From the NCBI RefSeq assembly GCF_001668675.1, contig NZ_LZKQ01000279.1:1-46228 (forward strand): 46,228 nt of DNA. Reading direction: 5' to 3'. Positions within the stretch are counted from its first letter, which is position 1, and each line of letters opens with the position of its first letter. A program made the translations under genes and the position numbers. The DNA comes from Mycobacterium asiaticum. GTDB taxonomy: Bacteria > Actinomycetota > Actinomycetes > Mycobacteriales > Mycobacteriaceae. The notes under the pieces are model-generated. The model did no database searches. It saw only the letters and a program-made list of their open reading frames with translations, and had not been told where the DNA came from. Shown piece after piece: positions 36,938 to 45,622 of the stretch.

Positions 36938-38095
36938 GTGGCTAATCCGTCGGATCATTTGCACCTGGCCGTAGCGCTGGACGGCGCCGGCTGGCATCCC
37001 GCGGCTTGGCGAGAACCGGAGGCCGCAACGGCGCGGCTGTTCACGCCCGGCTACTGGGCGGATCTGGTCGCCGAGGCCGAACGCGGATCGGTTGACTTCG
37101 TCACCTTCGAGGATTCGCTGGCGCTGCAATCCGATGATCCGCGGCAACCCGACGACAGGATCGATCGCGTTCGCGGTCGGTTGGACGCGGTGCTCATCGC
37201 CGCACGGATCGCGCCGCTCACCAAGGGCATCGGTCTGGTGCCGACGGCCGTCGTGACCCACACCGAACCGTTCCACCTGTCCAAGTCGATCGCCACGCTC
37301 GACTACGTCACCTCGGGCCGGGCCGGGGTCCGCGTCCAGGTCACGGGCCGCGCTGACGTGGCGGCACACTTCGGCCGCCGCCACGAACTCGACGACCTGT
37401 TCGTCGAGGCCGCCGACTACGTCGAGGTGTTACGGCGGTTATGGGACAGCTGGGAGGACGACGCGGAGATCCGCGATGTCGCCAGCGGGCGGTTCATCGA
37501 CCGGAACAAATTGCACTACATCGACTTTCGTGGCCGCTGGTTCTCGGTGAAGGGTCCCTCGATCACGCCGCGGCCGCCGCAGGGCCAGCCGTTGGTGGCG
37601 GCACTGGGCCACGGCGGACCGTCCTACCGACTTATCGCCGAGAGCGCCGACGTCGGGTTCGTCACCCCTCGCGACGCGGCCCAGGCGGCCGACATCGTCG
37701 TCGAGATCGGCGCCCTGCGGCAAGCCGTCGGCCGCGATGACGAACGGCTGCATCTCTTCGGTGACCTGGTTGTGCTCTTAGCCGACACGGCACCGGCGGC
37801 GGCGGCTCGGCGACGTCGTCTCGACGACTTGGCCGGTGCCGAATTCGGCAGCGACGCACCAATTTTCACCGGCACCGCCATACAGCTGGCCGACCTGCTG
37901 CAGGACTGGCACGCCGCGGGTCTAGCCGGGTTCCGGTTGCGGCCGGCGGCGCTCCCGCACGACCTGGTGCAGATCACCGAGCGCCTGGTGCCGGAGTTAC
38001 GCCGACGGGGGCTGTACCGCGACGGCTATCCGGCCGACACGCTGCGCGGGTTGCTCGGCCTGGCCCGTCCCCGCAACCGCTACGCCACCGCCTGA
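36938..38095 (+). CDS. LLM-class flavin-dependent monooxygenase (NtaA/DszA-like)
   Basis: The 385-residue TIM-barrel enzyme has HLHLAVALDGAGWHPAAW, DFVTFEDSLAL, SKSIATLDYVTSGRAGVRVQ and a conserved QGQPLVAALGHGG segment. These place it with the reduced-flavin monooxygenases of the NtaA/SnaA/DszA group that split C-N or C-S bonds. It starts at GTG 36938 behind AAAGGTGG and is followed 18 nt later by a second, longer family member, suggesting two sequential or heteromeric oxygenases. A partner FMN reductase is not in the window. Confidence 0.88.
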   Translation: MANPSDHLHLAVALDGAGWHPAAWREPEAATARLFTPGYWADLVAEAERGSVDFVTFEDSLALQSDDPRQPDDRIDRVRGRLDAVLIAARIAPLTKGIGLVPTAVVTHTEPFHLSKSIATLDYVTSGRAGVRVQVTGRADVAAHFGRRHELDDLFVEAADYVEVLRRLWDSWEDDAEIRDVASGRFIDRNKLHYIDFRGRWFSVKGPSITPRPPQGQPLVAALGHGGPSYRLIAESADVGFVTPRDAAQAADIVVEIGALRQAVGRDDERLHLFGDLVVLLADTAPAAAARRRRLDDLAGAEFGSDAPIFTGTAIQLADLLQDWHAAGLAGFRLRPAALPHDLVQITERLVPELRRRGLYRDGYPADTLRGLLGLARPRNRYATA

Positions 38096-38113
38096 TCGAC
38101 ACGAGGATTCGCA

Positions 38114-39499
38114 ATGAGTAAGCCGCTGAAGCAGATTCACTTGGCCGCGCACTTCCCAGGGGTCAACAACACCACGGTGTGGAGTGATCCCGCCGCGGGC
38201 AGCCACATCGAGTTCAGCTCGTTCGCCCAGTTCGCCCAGACGGCCGAACGGGGCAAGTTCGACTTCCTGTTCCTCGCCGAAGGGCTGCGCTTGCGCGAGC
38301 AGAACGGGCAGATCTACGACCTGGACGTGGTCGGCCGTCCGGATACCTTCACCATCCTCGCCGCGCTGGCGGCGGTCACCGATCGGCTCGGCCTGACCGG
38401 CACGATCAACTCGACTTTCAACGAGCCGTACGAGGTCGCCCGCCAGTTCGCGTCGCTGGACCACCTGTCCGGCGGGCGCGCCGCGTGGAACGTGGTGACC
38501 TCCTGGGATGCCTTTACCGGCGAGAACTTCCGGCGCGGCGGGTTCCTGGCCGAGGACCAGCGTTACGACCGGGCCAAGACGTTCCTTCAGGTGACCCAGG
38601 AATTGTTCGATTCGTGGCACGGTGACGAAATCGTGGCGGACAAAGAGACCGGCGTCTTCCTGTCCGACCCGGACGCCGGAGCGTTCGTGCATCGGGACGC
38701 GCACTTCGACATCCACGGTCGATTCAACGTGCCGCGCAGTCCGCAGGGCCGGCCGGTGATCTTCCAGGCCGGCGACTCCGACCAGGGACGCGACTTCGCG
38801 GCGTCGTCCGCCGACGCGATTTTCTCCCGGCACAGCACGCTGGAGGCCGGACAGGCGTTCTACGCCGACGTCAAGGGCCGGCTCCCGCGCTACGGGCGGC
38901 GCCGCGATGAGTTGCTGATCCTGCCGGCCGCGACGTTCGTGATCGGCGACACCGATGCCGAGGCCGAGGACCTCGCACACGAGGTCCGGCTTGCGCAGGT
39001 CTCCCCGCAGACGGCGATCAAATTCCTCGAACAGCTCTGGAACCGGGACCTGTCCGATCACGATCCGGACGGGCCGTTGCCGGCGGTGGACCCGGTCGTC
39101 GGCGAAAACACGATTGCGCGCGGGCGCGCCAGCGTGCGCATGCACCGCGACCCGATCGCGGTCGCCAACGAATGGCGCGCCAAAGCCGAGGCGGAGAACC
39201 TGACCACCCGCGAACTGATCGTCGAGGTCACCGGACGCCAGTCCTTCATCGGTGCACCGGACACCATCGCGAGCGCGATCAACGATCTGGTGCAGGCCGA
39301 CGCCAGCGACGGGTTCATCCTGGTCCCACACATCACCCCCGGCGGTCTCGACCCGTTCGTCGACCGGGTGGTGCCGCTGCTGCAGGAGCGCGGTGTGTTC
39401 CGCGCCGACTACACCGGAACCACGCTGCGCGACCATCTGGGCCTGGCGCCGCTCCCGGCGCCCCGCCGGTCGAAGGACTCGCGCTGGGCGGCCTCATAG
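38114..39499 (+). CDS. NtaA/SnaA/DszA-family flavin monooxygenase
   Basis: The 461-residue product is full length for the NtaA/DszA family: QIHLAAHFPGVNNTTVWSD, FDFLFLAEGLRLREQNG, the segment SLDHLSGGRAAWNVVTS, and SPQGRPVIFQAGDSDQGRDF. Relatives oxidise nitrilotriacetate, dibenzothiophene sulfone or pristinamycin with FMNH2. It lies directly after a related monooxygenase gene and before an alpha/beta hydrolase, the layout of a small catabolic cluster for a xenobiotic or organosulfur compound. The substrate is not deducible. Confidence 0.91.
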   Translation: MSKPLKQIHLAAHFPGVNNTTVWSDPAAGSHIEFSSFAQFAQTAERGKFDFLFLAEGLRLREQNGQIYDLDVVGRPDTFTILAALAAVTDRLGLTGTINSTFNEPYEVARQFASLDHLSGGRAAWNVVTSWDAFTGENFRRGGFLAEDQRYDRAKTFLQVTQELFDSWHGDEIVADKETGVFLSDPDAGAFVHRDAHFDIHGRFNVPRSPQGRPVIFQAGDSDQGRDFAASSADAIFSRHSTLEAGQAFYADVKGRLPRYGRRRDELLILPAATFVIGDTDAEAEDLAHEVRLAQVSPQTAIKFLEQLWNRDLSDHDPDGPLPAVDPVVGENTIARGRASVRMHRDPIAVANEWRAKAEAENLTTRELIVEVTGRQSFIGAPDTIASAINDLVQADASDGFILVPHITPGGLDPFVDRVVPLLQERGVFRADYTGTTLRDHLGLAPLPAPRRSKDSRWAAS

Positions 39500-39622
39500 C
39501 CGCATGAACGCGTGGTGCAGGTTGCCGATCGACGCCGGGAGGCCGGTTGTCACTACGATCACTCACCGACACGGGGATCGATTGCGCTCGTATGAGTTGC
39601 TCGCCGAGGAGTGGGAGGACCG

Positions 39623-40486
39623 ATGACCGACGCGGCGGCGGCCCAGTTATGGATCAGCCAGGGTGAGACGCTCGTCAGTCGACGGGGGCACCGCATCGCC
39701 TACCGCCGTCGTGGTCGGGGACCCGCCGTTCTTCTGTTGCACGGGTTCCCGACGTGGTCGTTCGACTACGCCGATGTCGCCGACGATCTGGCTGCCGACC
39801 ATGACGTGATCGCACCCGACTTCCTTGGTTACGGCGCCTCGGACAAACCCAACCCCTACGCCTATTCGGTCGCCGAATCGGCCGATCTGGTCGAGGATTT
39901 GGTGGCCCATCTGCAGCTGGACTCGGTGGTGGTGGTAGCTCACGACTATGGCAGCATCGTCGCTCAGGAGTTGATCCACCGAGCGCTCAGCGGCGCGCTG
40001 GGGTTCACCGTTTCCGGTCTGGTCCTGCTGAACGGCGGCATCGTCTACAGCGCTTACCGGCCGACGTTCCTGCAGAAGTTGCTGATTCGGCCCGGCATCG
40101 GCAAGTTCATCTCGGGCCGGATCAGGCCGAATCGCGTCCGCCGGGCGCTCGACAAAATTCGCGGAACACGCCTGAGCGACCGGGAATTCGCCAACCTCTG
40201 GTTCGGCATCTCACTGCGCAACGGGCACAAACTCGCGCACCTGCTCATCCGCTACAACGCCGAACGCGCCCAGCATCACCGGCGGTGGGAGGACGCACTG
40301 GCCAACTGGCAGGGACCGCTCCATCTCGTCTGGGGTCTCGAGGACCCGGTATCGGGCGCCCACGTACTCGAGCAGGCGATCACCGCGCTGCCACAGGCCA
40401 AGGTCACCAGGCTTATTGGAGTGGGCCACTATCCGCAGTCCGAAGCACCCCGGGCCGTCACGGCCGCCGTGCGAACGATCGCATAG
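39623..40486 (+). CDS. Alpha/beta hydrolase with Asp nucleophile (epoxide hydrolase/dehalogenase-like)
   Basis: The 287-residue protein has the oxyanion segment LLHGFPTWSFDY (HGxP at 40-43), the nucleophile elbow VVVVAHDYGSIVAQ with Asp108 instead of Ser, a late acid in VWGLEDPVSG and the catalytic His in GVGHYPQSE. An Asp nucleophile puts it with epoxide hydrolases and haloalkane dehalogenases. ATG 39623 follows GGGAGGA; a GTG at 39611 is in frame but has worse spacing. It may act on products of the preceding monooxygenases. Confidence 0.87.
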   Translation: MTDAAAAQLWISQGETLVSRRGHRIAYRRRGRGPAVLLLHGFPTWSFDYADVADDLAADHDVIAPDFLGYGASDKPNPYAYSVAESADLVEDLVAHLQLDSVVVVAHDYGSIVAQELIHRALSGALGFTVSGLVLLNGGIVYSAYRPTFLQKLLIRPGIGKFISGRIRPNRVRRALDKIRGTRLSDREFANLWFGISLRNGHKLAHLLIRYNAERAQHHRRWEDALANWQGPLHLVWGLEDPVSGAHVLEQAITALPQAKVTRLIGVGHYPQSEAPRAVTAAVRTIA

Positions 40487-40660
40487 GTTTACCGCCGGCC
40501 GCGCTGTCCCGGCCCGCTGCGCCGCCTGCAACAACTCGGCGAGCACGCTGAGGAACTCCGCCTCGGCCCCCGAACCGCGGCCTCGGTATCGATACCGATG
40601 ACGGCACTGCACCGGGGTGGTCTATCCCATCGGCTGAACCCGAGCCGCCACAATGGCCGC

Positions 40661-41590
40661 ATGCGCCTGGTGAGGTTTCTGGTGATGACGGCACTGCTCT
40701 TCGCTTCGGTGGGTTGTAGTGCCGCACCGCCGGGCACCCGCCCCGCCACACGAGACGGGGGCGACTTCAGCGGACCGGTCGAGATCGGCAACGGACGCCA
40801 CCTTTATCTCGAATGTCGCGGCAAGGGCGTTCCGGCAATCATTTTGGAGTCCGGCTATCACAACTCGGCCGACCCGTGGAATCAATCGAACGCGGCCCCA
40901 CCGGCGGTTGGGCCGGCCGTGCTGCCGGCCCTCGCCCGCGGCCATCGGGTTTGCGCCTACGACCGTCCCGGGACCGTGCGCAATTCCGACCCACCCACCC
41001 TCGCCGACCGCAGCTCAGCGGTGCCGATGCCGCGTACCGCGGCCGACGTCGTCGCCGACCTGCACACCCTGCTCGAGGCCGCGCATGTCCCGGGACCCTA
41101 TGTTCTTGTCGGACATTCGCTGGGCGGGCTGTTCATTCGGCTCTATGCCCAAACCCATCCGGATCAGGTGCGGGGACTGGTGTTCGTCGACGCCTTCGGC
41201 GTCGAGATCCCGGACCTGATGGGTCCGGACTGGCCGGACTATCGACGAGCACTGGATGCACCGCCGCCGCAGTTGCGCGATTCTGCGTCGTTTGAGGAGG
41301 TCGAGATCGATCGCAGTGTGGCGCAGGTGGCGGGCGCTCCCGCCTTTCCGCCCATCCCGTTGGCGGTACTGACCCGCACGGAACCTTTCACGATCCCGCC
41401 GGACCTGCCCGCCGACAAAAGTGCGAAGTTGGAACAGGCGTGGCGCGACGCCACCGTGGCTCTGGTCGCGCTGCGGCCGCAAACGCCGCACATCGAGGCG
41501 ACCGGCAGCGACCACTTCGTTCAGATCCATCAGCCCGACCTGGTTGCGGCCGCCGTCGAGTTGGTGATTACGCGGTCCGGCGCGCAATAG
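40661..41590 (+). CDS. Alpha/beta hydrolase lipoprotein
   Basis: The 309-residue product has a signal peptide with lipobox SVGC (RLVRFLVMTALLFASVGCSA), so it should be a membrane-anchored exported lipoprotein. The mature part is an alpha/beta hydrolase: VCAYDRPGTV, nucleophile elbow LVGHSLGGLF (Ser), and the late His in TGSDHFVQIHQP. It probably hydrolyses an ester outside the membrane. ATG 40661 is chosen because it puts the charged n-region immediately before the hydrophobic core. Its 3' end overlaps the convergent flavoprotein gene by 23 nt. Confidence 0.87.
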   Translation: MRLVRFLVMTALLFASVGCSAAPPGTRPATRDGGDFSGPVEIGNGRHLYLECRGKGVPAIILESGYHNSADPWNQSNAAPPAVGPAVLPALARGHRVCAYDRPGTVRNSDPPTLADRSSAVPMPRTAADVVADLHTLLEAAHVPGPYVLVGHSLGGLFIRLYAQTHPDQVRGLVFVDAFGVEIPDLMGPDWPDYRRALDAPPPQLRDSASFEEVEIDRSVAQVAGAPAFPPIPLAVLTRTEPFTIPPDLPADKSAKLEQAWRDATVALVALRPQTPHIEATGSDHFVQIHQPDLVAAAVELVITRSGAQ

Positions 41591-43196
41591 GTTGTGTTGC
41601 TGCGGATTTCCCGGCGCGGCGGCCGGCGAAAACACAGTCAGCCAGCGAGAGCCCGCTGACATAGGAATTGGAGCATATTCCGGTTGCGGTGCGTCCCGCG
41701 CTGTACAGTCCGGGAATCGGCGCGCCGGATCCGTCGAGCACCGCGCCGGTGCCCTCGTCGACACGGATCCCGCCAAGGGTCAACATCGGGGTGGGGTTGA
41801 CCAGGCTCGGGCGTACCGAGATGTTCAGCAATGTGTAAGGGCCCGAACCTATTCGGCGTACGAAGTCGGCGGGCTTACCGGCGGGATCCGGTGCGCCGGC
41901 ATCGATGGCGCTGTTGTGTCTTTCGACCGTGGCCATTAGACCGTCTGGGTCGATGCCGGCGCGCTGGGCGGCGTCGCGCAGCGATGCACCCTTGACGGAA
42001 TCGAAGAGCATCAGGGCCGCCGACTGAGCGCGCTGAAACCACAACGGCTGCTTGATCATCTGCCATCGCGCTTCTTTCATCAGCGCGGCGTCGGCGAGCA
42101 GCCATCCCTTGCCGTTGTGGCGGCGGACCATGGCGTGGCCGACGGCCGCGCCGTAGCGGCTCTCGTCGATGACGCGTCGACCCTGTTCATCGACGATGAT
42201 TGCACTGATGAAAGCGCTTGGGGGCGTGATGAAACGCCATGCCGAGACGTTGTCCATCCGTTCGGTGACGGCGCCGACGCTTTGCGCCATGGCGATGCCG
42301 CTGCCGTCGTCGCCGCTGGTGCCCAGTTGCAAGCCGCCGCGGTATTGCGGCGCGAACCGTTCGATCCATTCCACGTTGGCCATATAGCCTCCGGCGCAGA
42401 CGATTACGGCTCGCCTGGCCAGTATGCGCACCGGCTGCGCGTAGCGCCGTTCGAGGTTGCGCAGGCGGCGCTCTACCACGGAGCGCAGCGGTGGATAGTA
42501 GATGCCGGGCTTGGTCGAGAGCCCCGCCAGCCGCGCGTACTGGCGGCGGACCCGGGCCGGCGCGTAATGCATCGTCGTTGCTTCCACTCCGCACACCCGC
42601 CCGGACGGCTCTTGCATCAGTTGGGTGGCTCGGGTCTGTGGACGCAGTTGAACCCCAAGGGCAAGTGCGGATTTCGCCAACGGCGCGTAGAGCATCTTGC
42701 CGGACACGCCTCTGCCCTTGACGCGGTGGCCGCGCTGGACCGGTGGCGTGTGCGTGCGGAACGCACCGGCGTTCTCACTGCCCGAGTGGTACAGGTAATA
42801 GTGGTTGTTCGGGTAGGAGGTCTTGTAGGGGCACAACGTGGAATCGAACGGGACGCCGCGGTCGCTGAGCCAGCGGATCATCTCCGGGCTGCCCGCCACG
42901 AATGATTCCAGCGTCTGGGGGCTGACGGCGTCGCCGACCTCGAGGCGGAGGTAGGTCAACATCTGCTCCGCGGTGTCCGCAACGCCGGCTTGCTGCTGGA
43001 CGGTGGTGCCGCCCCCGGCGTAGATGATCCCGCCCGAGACCGCAGTTGAGCCACCGCCGTTGGCGCGATCGATCGCGATGACATCGGCCCCGTGTTCGCG
43101 CGCGGTGATCGCCGCGCAGGCGCCGGCTGCCCCGAATCCCACTACCACAACGTCCGTCACCCATTCGGTGCCACGTGTCGACAGGTCAGCATTCAC
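41568..43196 (-). CDS. FAD-binding dehydrogenase (KstD/fumarate-reductase-like)
   Basis: The 542-residue flavoprotein begins with VVVVGFGAAGACAAITAREHG and an FAD contact followed by GGGSTAVSGGIIYAGGGT. It ends with the SAGRTATGICSNSYVSGLSLADC FAD-isoalloxazine segment typical of the FAD_binding_2 family containing 3-ketosteroid dehydrogenases and fumarate reductase-like proteins. It would dehydrogenate a ring ketone or reduce an enoate. I cannot assign steroid specificity from sequence alone. Confidence 0.86.
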   Translation of the reverse strand: MNADLSTRGTEWVTDVVVVGFGAAGACAAITAREHGADVIAIDRANGGGSTAVSGGIIYAGGGTTVQQQAGVADTAEQMLTYLRLEVGDAVSPQTLESFVAGSPEMIRWLSDRGVPFDSTLCPYKTSYPNNHYYLYHSGSENAGAFRTHTPPVQRGHRVKGRGVSGKMLYAPLAKSALALGVQLRPQTRATQLMQEPSGRVCGVEATTMHYAPARVRRQYARLAGLSTKPGIYYPPLRSVVERRLRNLERRYAQPVRILARRAVIVCAGGYMANVEWIERFAPQYRGGLQLGTSGDDGSGIAMAQSVGAVTERMDNVSAWRFITPPSAFISAIIVDEQGRRVIDESRYGAAVGHAMVRRHNGKGWLLADAALMKEARWQMIKQPLWFQRAQSAALMLFDSVKGASLRDAAQRAGIDPDGLMATVERHNSAIDAGAPDPAGKPADFVRRIGSGPYTLLNISVRPSLVNPTPMLTLGGIRVDEGTGAVLDGSGAPIPGLYSAGRTATGICSNSYVSGLSLADCVFAGRRAGKSAATQPIARRTA

Positions 43197-43223
43197 CGCT
43201 GCACCCTAGCGTGGGAGCGTCTG

Positions 43224-43961
43224 CTAATACGAGGGGGTAATAACCACGGCGGTGATGTTGTCCGGCCCGCCCGCTTGCAGCGCCGCGTCGATCAACGCCG
43301 CGCATGCGTCGTCGGGTTCAGGGTGCTCGGTGAGCGCGGCGGCCAGGGCCTCGTCGTCGACGACACCGTGCAGTCCGTCACTCGACAGCAGGATCCGATC
43401 ACCTGGCAGCAGGTCCACCGCCGCGGTATCGGGCAGCGCGCGCGGGAACATCGCCACGTGCCGGGTGAGGGTGGCCCGGGCCGGATGCCGCGCGGCGTCT
43501 TCGGGGGCGACTTCGCCCGAATCGATCAGGTCCTGAATCACGCTGTGGTCCCGGGTGAGTTGTTGCAGCTGCTGCTCGCGGTACAGGTACGCGCGGCTGT
43601 CACCCAGGTGGGCAACCAGTGCCCGCGCCTGGGCGATCACGACGGCGACGAGCGTGGTGTTGGCGCCCGCCGCGCGTGGATCCGTTCGGGCGTAGGTGCA
43701 GAAGTCGGCGCAGTATTCGACGACGGCGCGCCCCAGCAACTCGTCCGCGCCCTCGTCGTTGACGTTGTCGGGTTTGAGATGTCGGCTCACGTAGGTCGGC
43801 AGCAGCTCCATCACCAGCGCGGCGGCCAGCGCGCCGTCGGTGCTGCATGCGACACCGTCGGCGACCATGAACAACGATTGCTCGGGGTCGGCACCCCAGC
43901 GGTCCTGGTTGGTGGCACGCAACCGGCCGATGTCGGACAGACCTGCGAACTGCACGCCCAT
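43224..43961 (-). CDS. PP2C-type serine/threonine protein phosphatase
   Basis: The 245-residue protein has the complete PP2C metal-binding order: NQDRWG, MVADGVACSTDG, HLGDSRAYLYR, LLSSDGLHG and the C-terminal GGPDNITAVVI. It dephosphorylates Ser/Thr phosphoproteins using two Mn/Mg ions. ATG 43961 is preceded by GCGGAG. A 178-nt part of this gene (43406-43583, residues about 127-186) is repeated exactly in opposite orientation upstream. The phosphatase itself looks intact. The usual kinase/FHA neighbours are absent. Confidence 0.92.
   Translation of the reverse strand: MGVQFAGLSDIGRLRATNQDRWGADPEQSLFMVADGVACSTDGALAAALVMELLPTYVSRHLKPDNVNDEGADELLGRAVVEYCADFCTYARTDPRAAGANTTLVAVVIAQARALVAHLGDSRAYLYREQQLQQLTRDHSVIQDLIDSGEVAPEDAARHPARATLTRHVAMFPRALPDTAAVDLLPGDRILLSSDGLHGVVDDEALAAALTEHPEPDDACAALIDAALQAGGPDNITAVVITPSY
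43406..43583 (-). repeat. 178-bp inverted repeat, arm inside the PP2C gene
   Basis: This internal part of the phosphatase gene is identical at all 178 positions to the reverse complement of 44030-44207. The arms are 446 bp apart. Similarity resumes after a 2-nt mismatch for nine more bases (43395-43403 against 44210-44218). Confidence 0.95.
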
Positions 43962-45415
43962 CCGCTCCGCCTTCGGTAGGTCCAGGTATTTCTCGGGGTC
44001 GCGGCAATACTAGTGACTCGGTTGCGAGTTACCGCGAGCAGCAGCTGCAACAACTCACCCGGGACCACAGCGTGATTCAGGACCTGATCGATTCGGGCGA
44101 AGTCGCCCCCGAAGACGCCGCGCGGCATCCGGCCCGGGCCACCCTCACCCGGCACGTGGCGATGTTCCCGCGCGCGCTGCCCGATACCGCGGCGGTGGAC
44201 CTGCTGCACGGTGATCGGTCCGCCCAGCGCGTTCACCGGTTTCCATGGAGCGGGGCCGGTGCGGCGGGCGTTGAGCATCCGCCGGGTCATCACCCTCAGG
44301 GCCTCGGCGAGCTCGAGGCGGGCCAGATTGGCGCCCAGGCAGAAGTGCATGCCGGCGCCGAATGTCTGCACCGGCGGGGCGCCCTGGCGGCGAATGTCGA
44401 GGCGGTCCGGATCGTCGCAGACGGCGGGATCGCGGTTGGCGGCTCCGGTGTTGATCACCACCAGCGTGCCGGCGGGGATCGTTACCTCGGCGAGCTCGAC
44501 ATCTTCGAGAGCAGTTCGCAGGGTCACGAACGTGATGGGCGAATGACGGATCAGCTCCTCGACGGCACCTGCCGCCAACTCGGGCTGCTCGCCGAGCAGG
44601 GCCCATTGCTCGGGGTGATCGCACAATATGTGTGCCGCCGCGCCCAACTGCATACGGGTTGTGTCGGTGCCGCCCAACAGCAATGCGGCAACAAGCGATC
44701 GGAGTTCCTCGCCGCTGAGGCGATCACCGTCGTCTTCGGCCTGGATCAGCTCGGAGATCAGGTCGTCGGTCAGGTTGTGGCGCCGCCGTGCGACCATGTC
44801 GTCGATATAGGAGTCGAGCGCTGCCCAGGCGGTCAGAATCGTCGGTGCGGAGCTGGCGGCATCCCAGCTGAAGGCCTTCAAAATGTCGTCCGCCCAGTCG
44901 GAGAACAGCTCCCAGTCCTCGGCGGGTGCTCCGAGCAGCGCGCAAATGACCGGTATCGGGTACCGGCGGGCAATGTCGGAGACCACATCGCAACGACCCG
45001 TTGTGATTTGGTGATCGACCAGCCCGGTGATGACGTCGGTCATCGTCGTGCGTAACCGCGCAGCGGCTTTGGGTGTGAAGGCTTTGCTCACCAGTCGACG
45101 CAGCCGGCGGTGTTGGTCCCCGTCGATGCTGAGAATGTTGACGGCGACGCGGTCCCACAGCGGGCCGGATGTAATGCCTTGCGCGGCAAGGAACATTCCT
45201 TGCGGCACGCGGAAGCGTGGATCGCGCAGTACGGCATGCACCAAGTCGTAGGTGAGCAGCTCGGGCCCATACGGCCCCATCGCGATCGGTGCCCGCGCGC
45301 GGGCCTCGCGGATGATCGCGTGCGCCTCGTCGGGGTGTTGGGCGTTTTCGTAGCTGATCGTTGGTAAGTCGGCCTCGAAGACGCTGGGGCGGTTTCGGTC
45401 AATGGTGGTTGTCAT
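43811..45415 (-). CDS. Cytochrome P450 with rearranged C-terminus
   Basis: About 400 residues are a normal actinobacterial P450: I-helix LLLGGTDTTRMQ, ExxR in VEELIR, and the haem loop FGAGMHFCLGANLARLE, followed by APWKPVNALGGPITV. A typical P450 would end within about ten residues (often LPVRF-like). Instead the frame enters the inverted copy of the PP2C fragment at 44207 and then reads antisense through the phosphatase start to a stop at 43811. The result is 534 residues with about 130 foreign ones. Start ATG 45415 (MTTTIDRN). The catalytic core is intact, so activity may survive, but the tail is unlike any P450. Confidence 0.85.
   Translation of the reverse strand: MTTTIDRNRPSVFEADLPTISYENAQHPDEAHAIIREARARAPIAMGPYGPELLTYDLVHAVLRDPRFRVPQGMFLAAQGITSGPLWDRVAVNILSIDGDQHRRLRRLVSKAFTPKAAARLRTTMTDVITGLVDHQITTGRCDVVSDIARRYPIPVICALLGAPAEDWELFSDWADDILKAFSWDAASSAPTILTAWAALDSYIDDMVARRRHNLTDDLISELIQAEDDGDRLSGEELRSLVAALLLGGTDTTRMQLGAAAHILCDHPEQWALLGEQPELAAGAVEELIRHSPITFVTLRTALEDVELAEVTIPAGTLVVINTGAANRDPAVCDDPDRLDIRRQGAPPVQTFGAGMHFCLGANLARLELAEALRVMTRRMLNARRTGPAPWKPVNALGGPITVQQVHRRGIGQRAREHRHVPGEGGPGRMPRGVFGGDFARIDQVLNHAVVPGELLQLLLAVTRNRVTSIAATPRNTWTYRRRSGWACSSQVCPTSAGCVPPTRTAGVPTPSNRCSWSPTVSHAAPTARWPPRW
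44014..44031. other. Short hairpin at the repeat junction
   Basis: A stem of 7 bp, including one G-T pair, around the loop GTTG has ACTCG/CGAGT as its core. It abuts the first base of the upstream inverted-repeat arm (44030). It may have promoted fold-back template switching. Confidence 0.4.
44030..44207 (+). repeat. 178-bp inverted repeat, displaced PP2C fragment
   Basis: This is an exact inverted copy of 43406-43583. In plus orientation it still reads the phosphatase frame (REQQLQQLTRDHSV to AAVDLL) but has no start, no catalytic completeness and runs into antisense P450. I read it as a gene fragment, not a gene. It forms the C-terminal junction of the P450. Confidence 0.93.
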
Positions 45416-45622
45416 GCCACCCAGCGTCTGTCCACGGGAGATGAAGACCATCGGGGAGAACACGCAAATTGCGAACGGCGGTTTGACTCTGCAGCTATGG
45501 CGATGAAGACCCTGAAGACCGCGCCCTGAGCGCAGAGTCAACGCGCCGATTGCCACCAGATCAGGCCCGCATACGGGATTTCCCTGATGTTTTCTGGTGC
45601 CGGCCGGTCGAGGCTGGTTAGC
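45416..45622. promoter_or_regulatory. Divergent promoter region, P450 and cyclase-domain protein
   Basis: The 207-bp gap separates two divergent starts and must hold both promoters. I recognise no clear operator. GGGTGGC precedes the P450 ATG. Confidence 0.4.

Noticed and set aside
44072..45055. Long plus-strand frame beginning with a phosphatase-like segment
   Set aside because: Its first 45 codons are the inverted PP2C fragment and the rest is antisense to the P450; no domain is complete.
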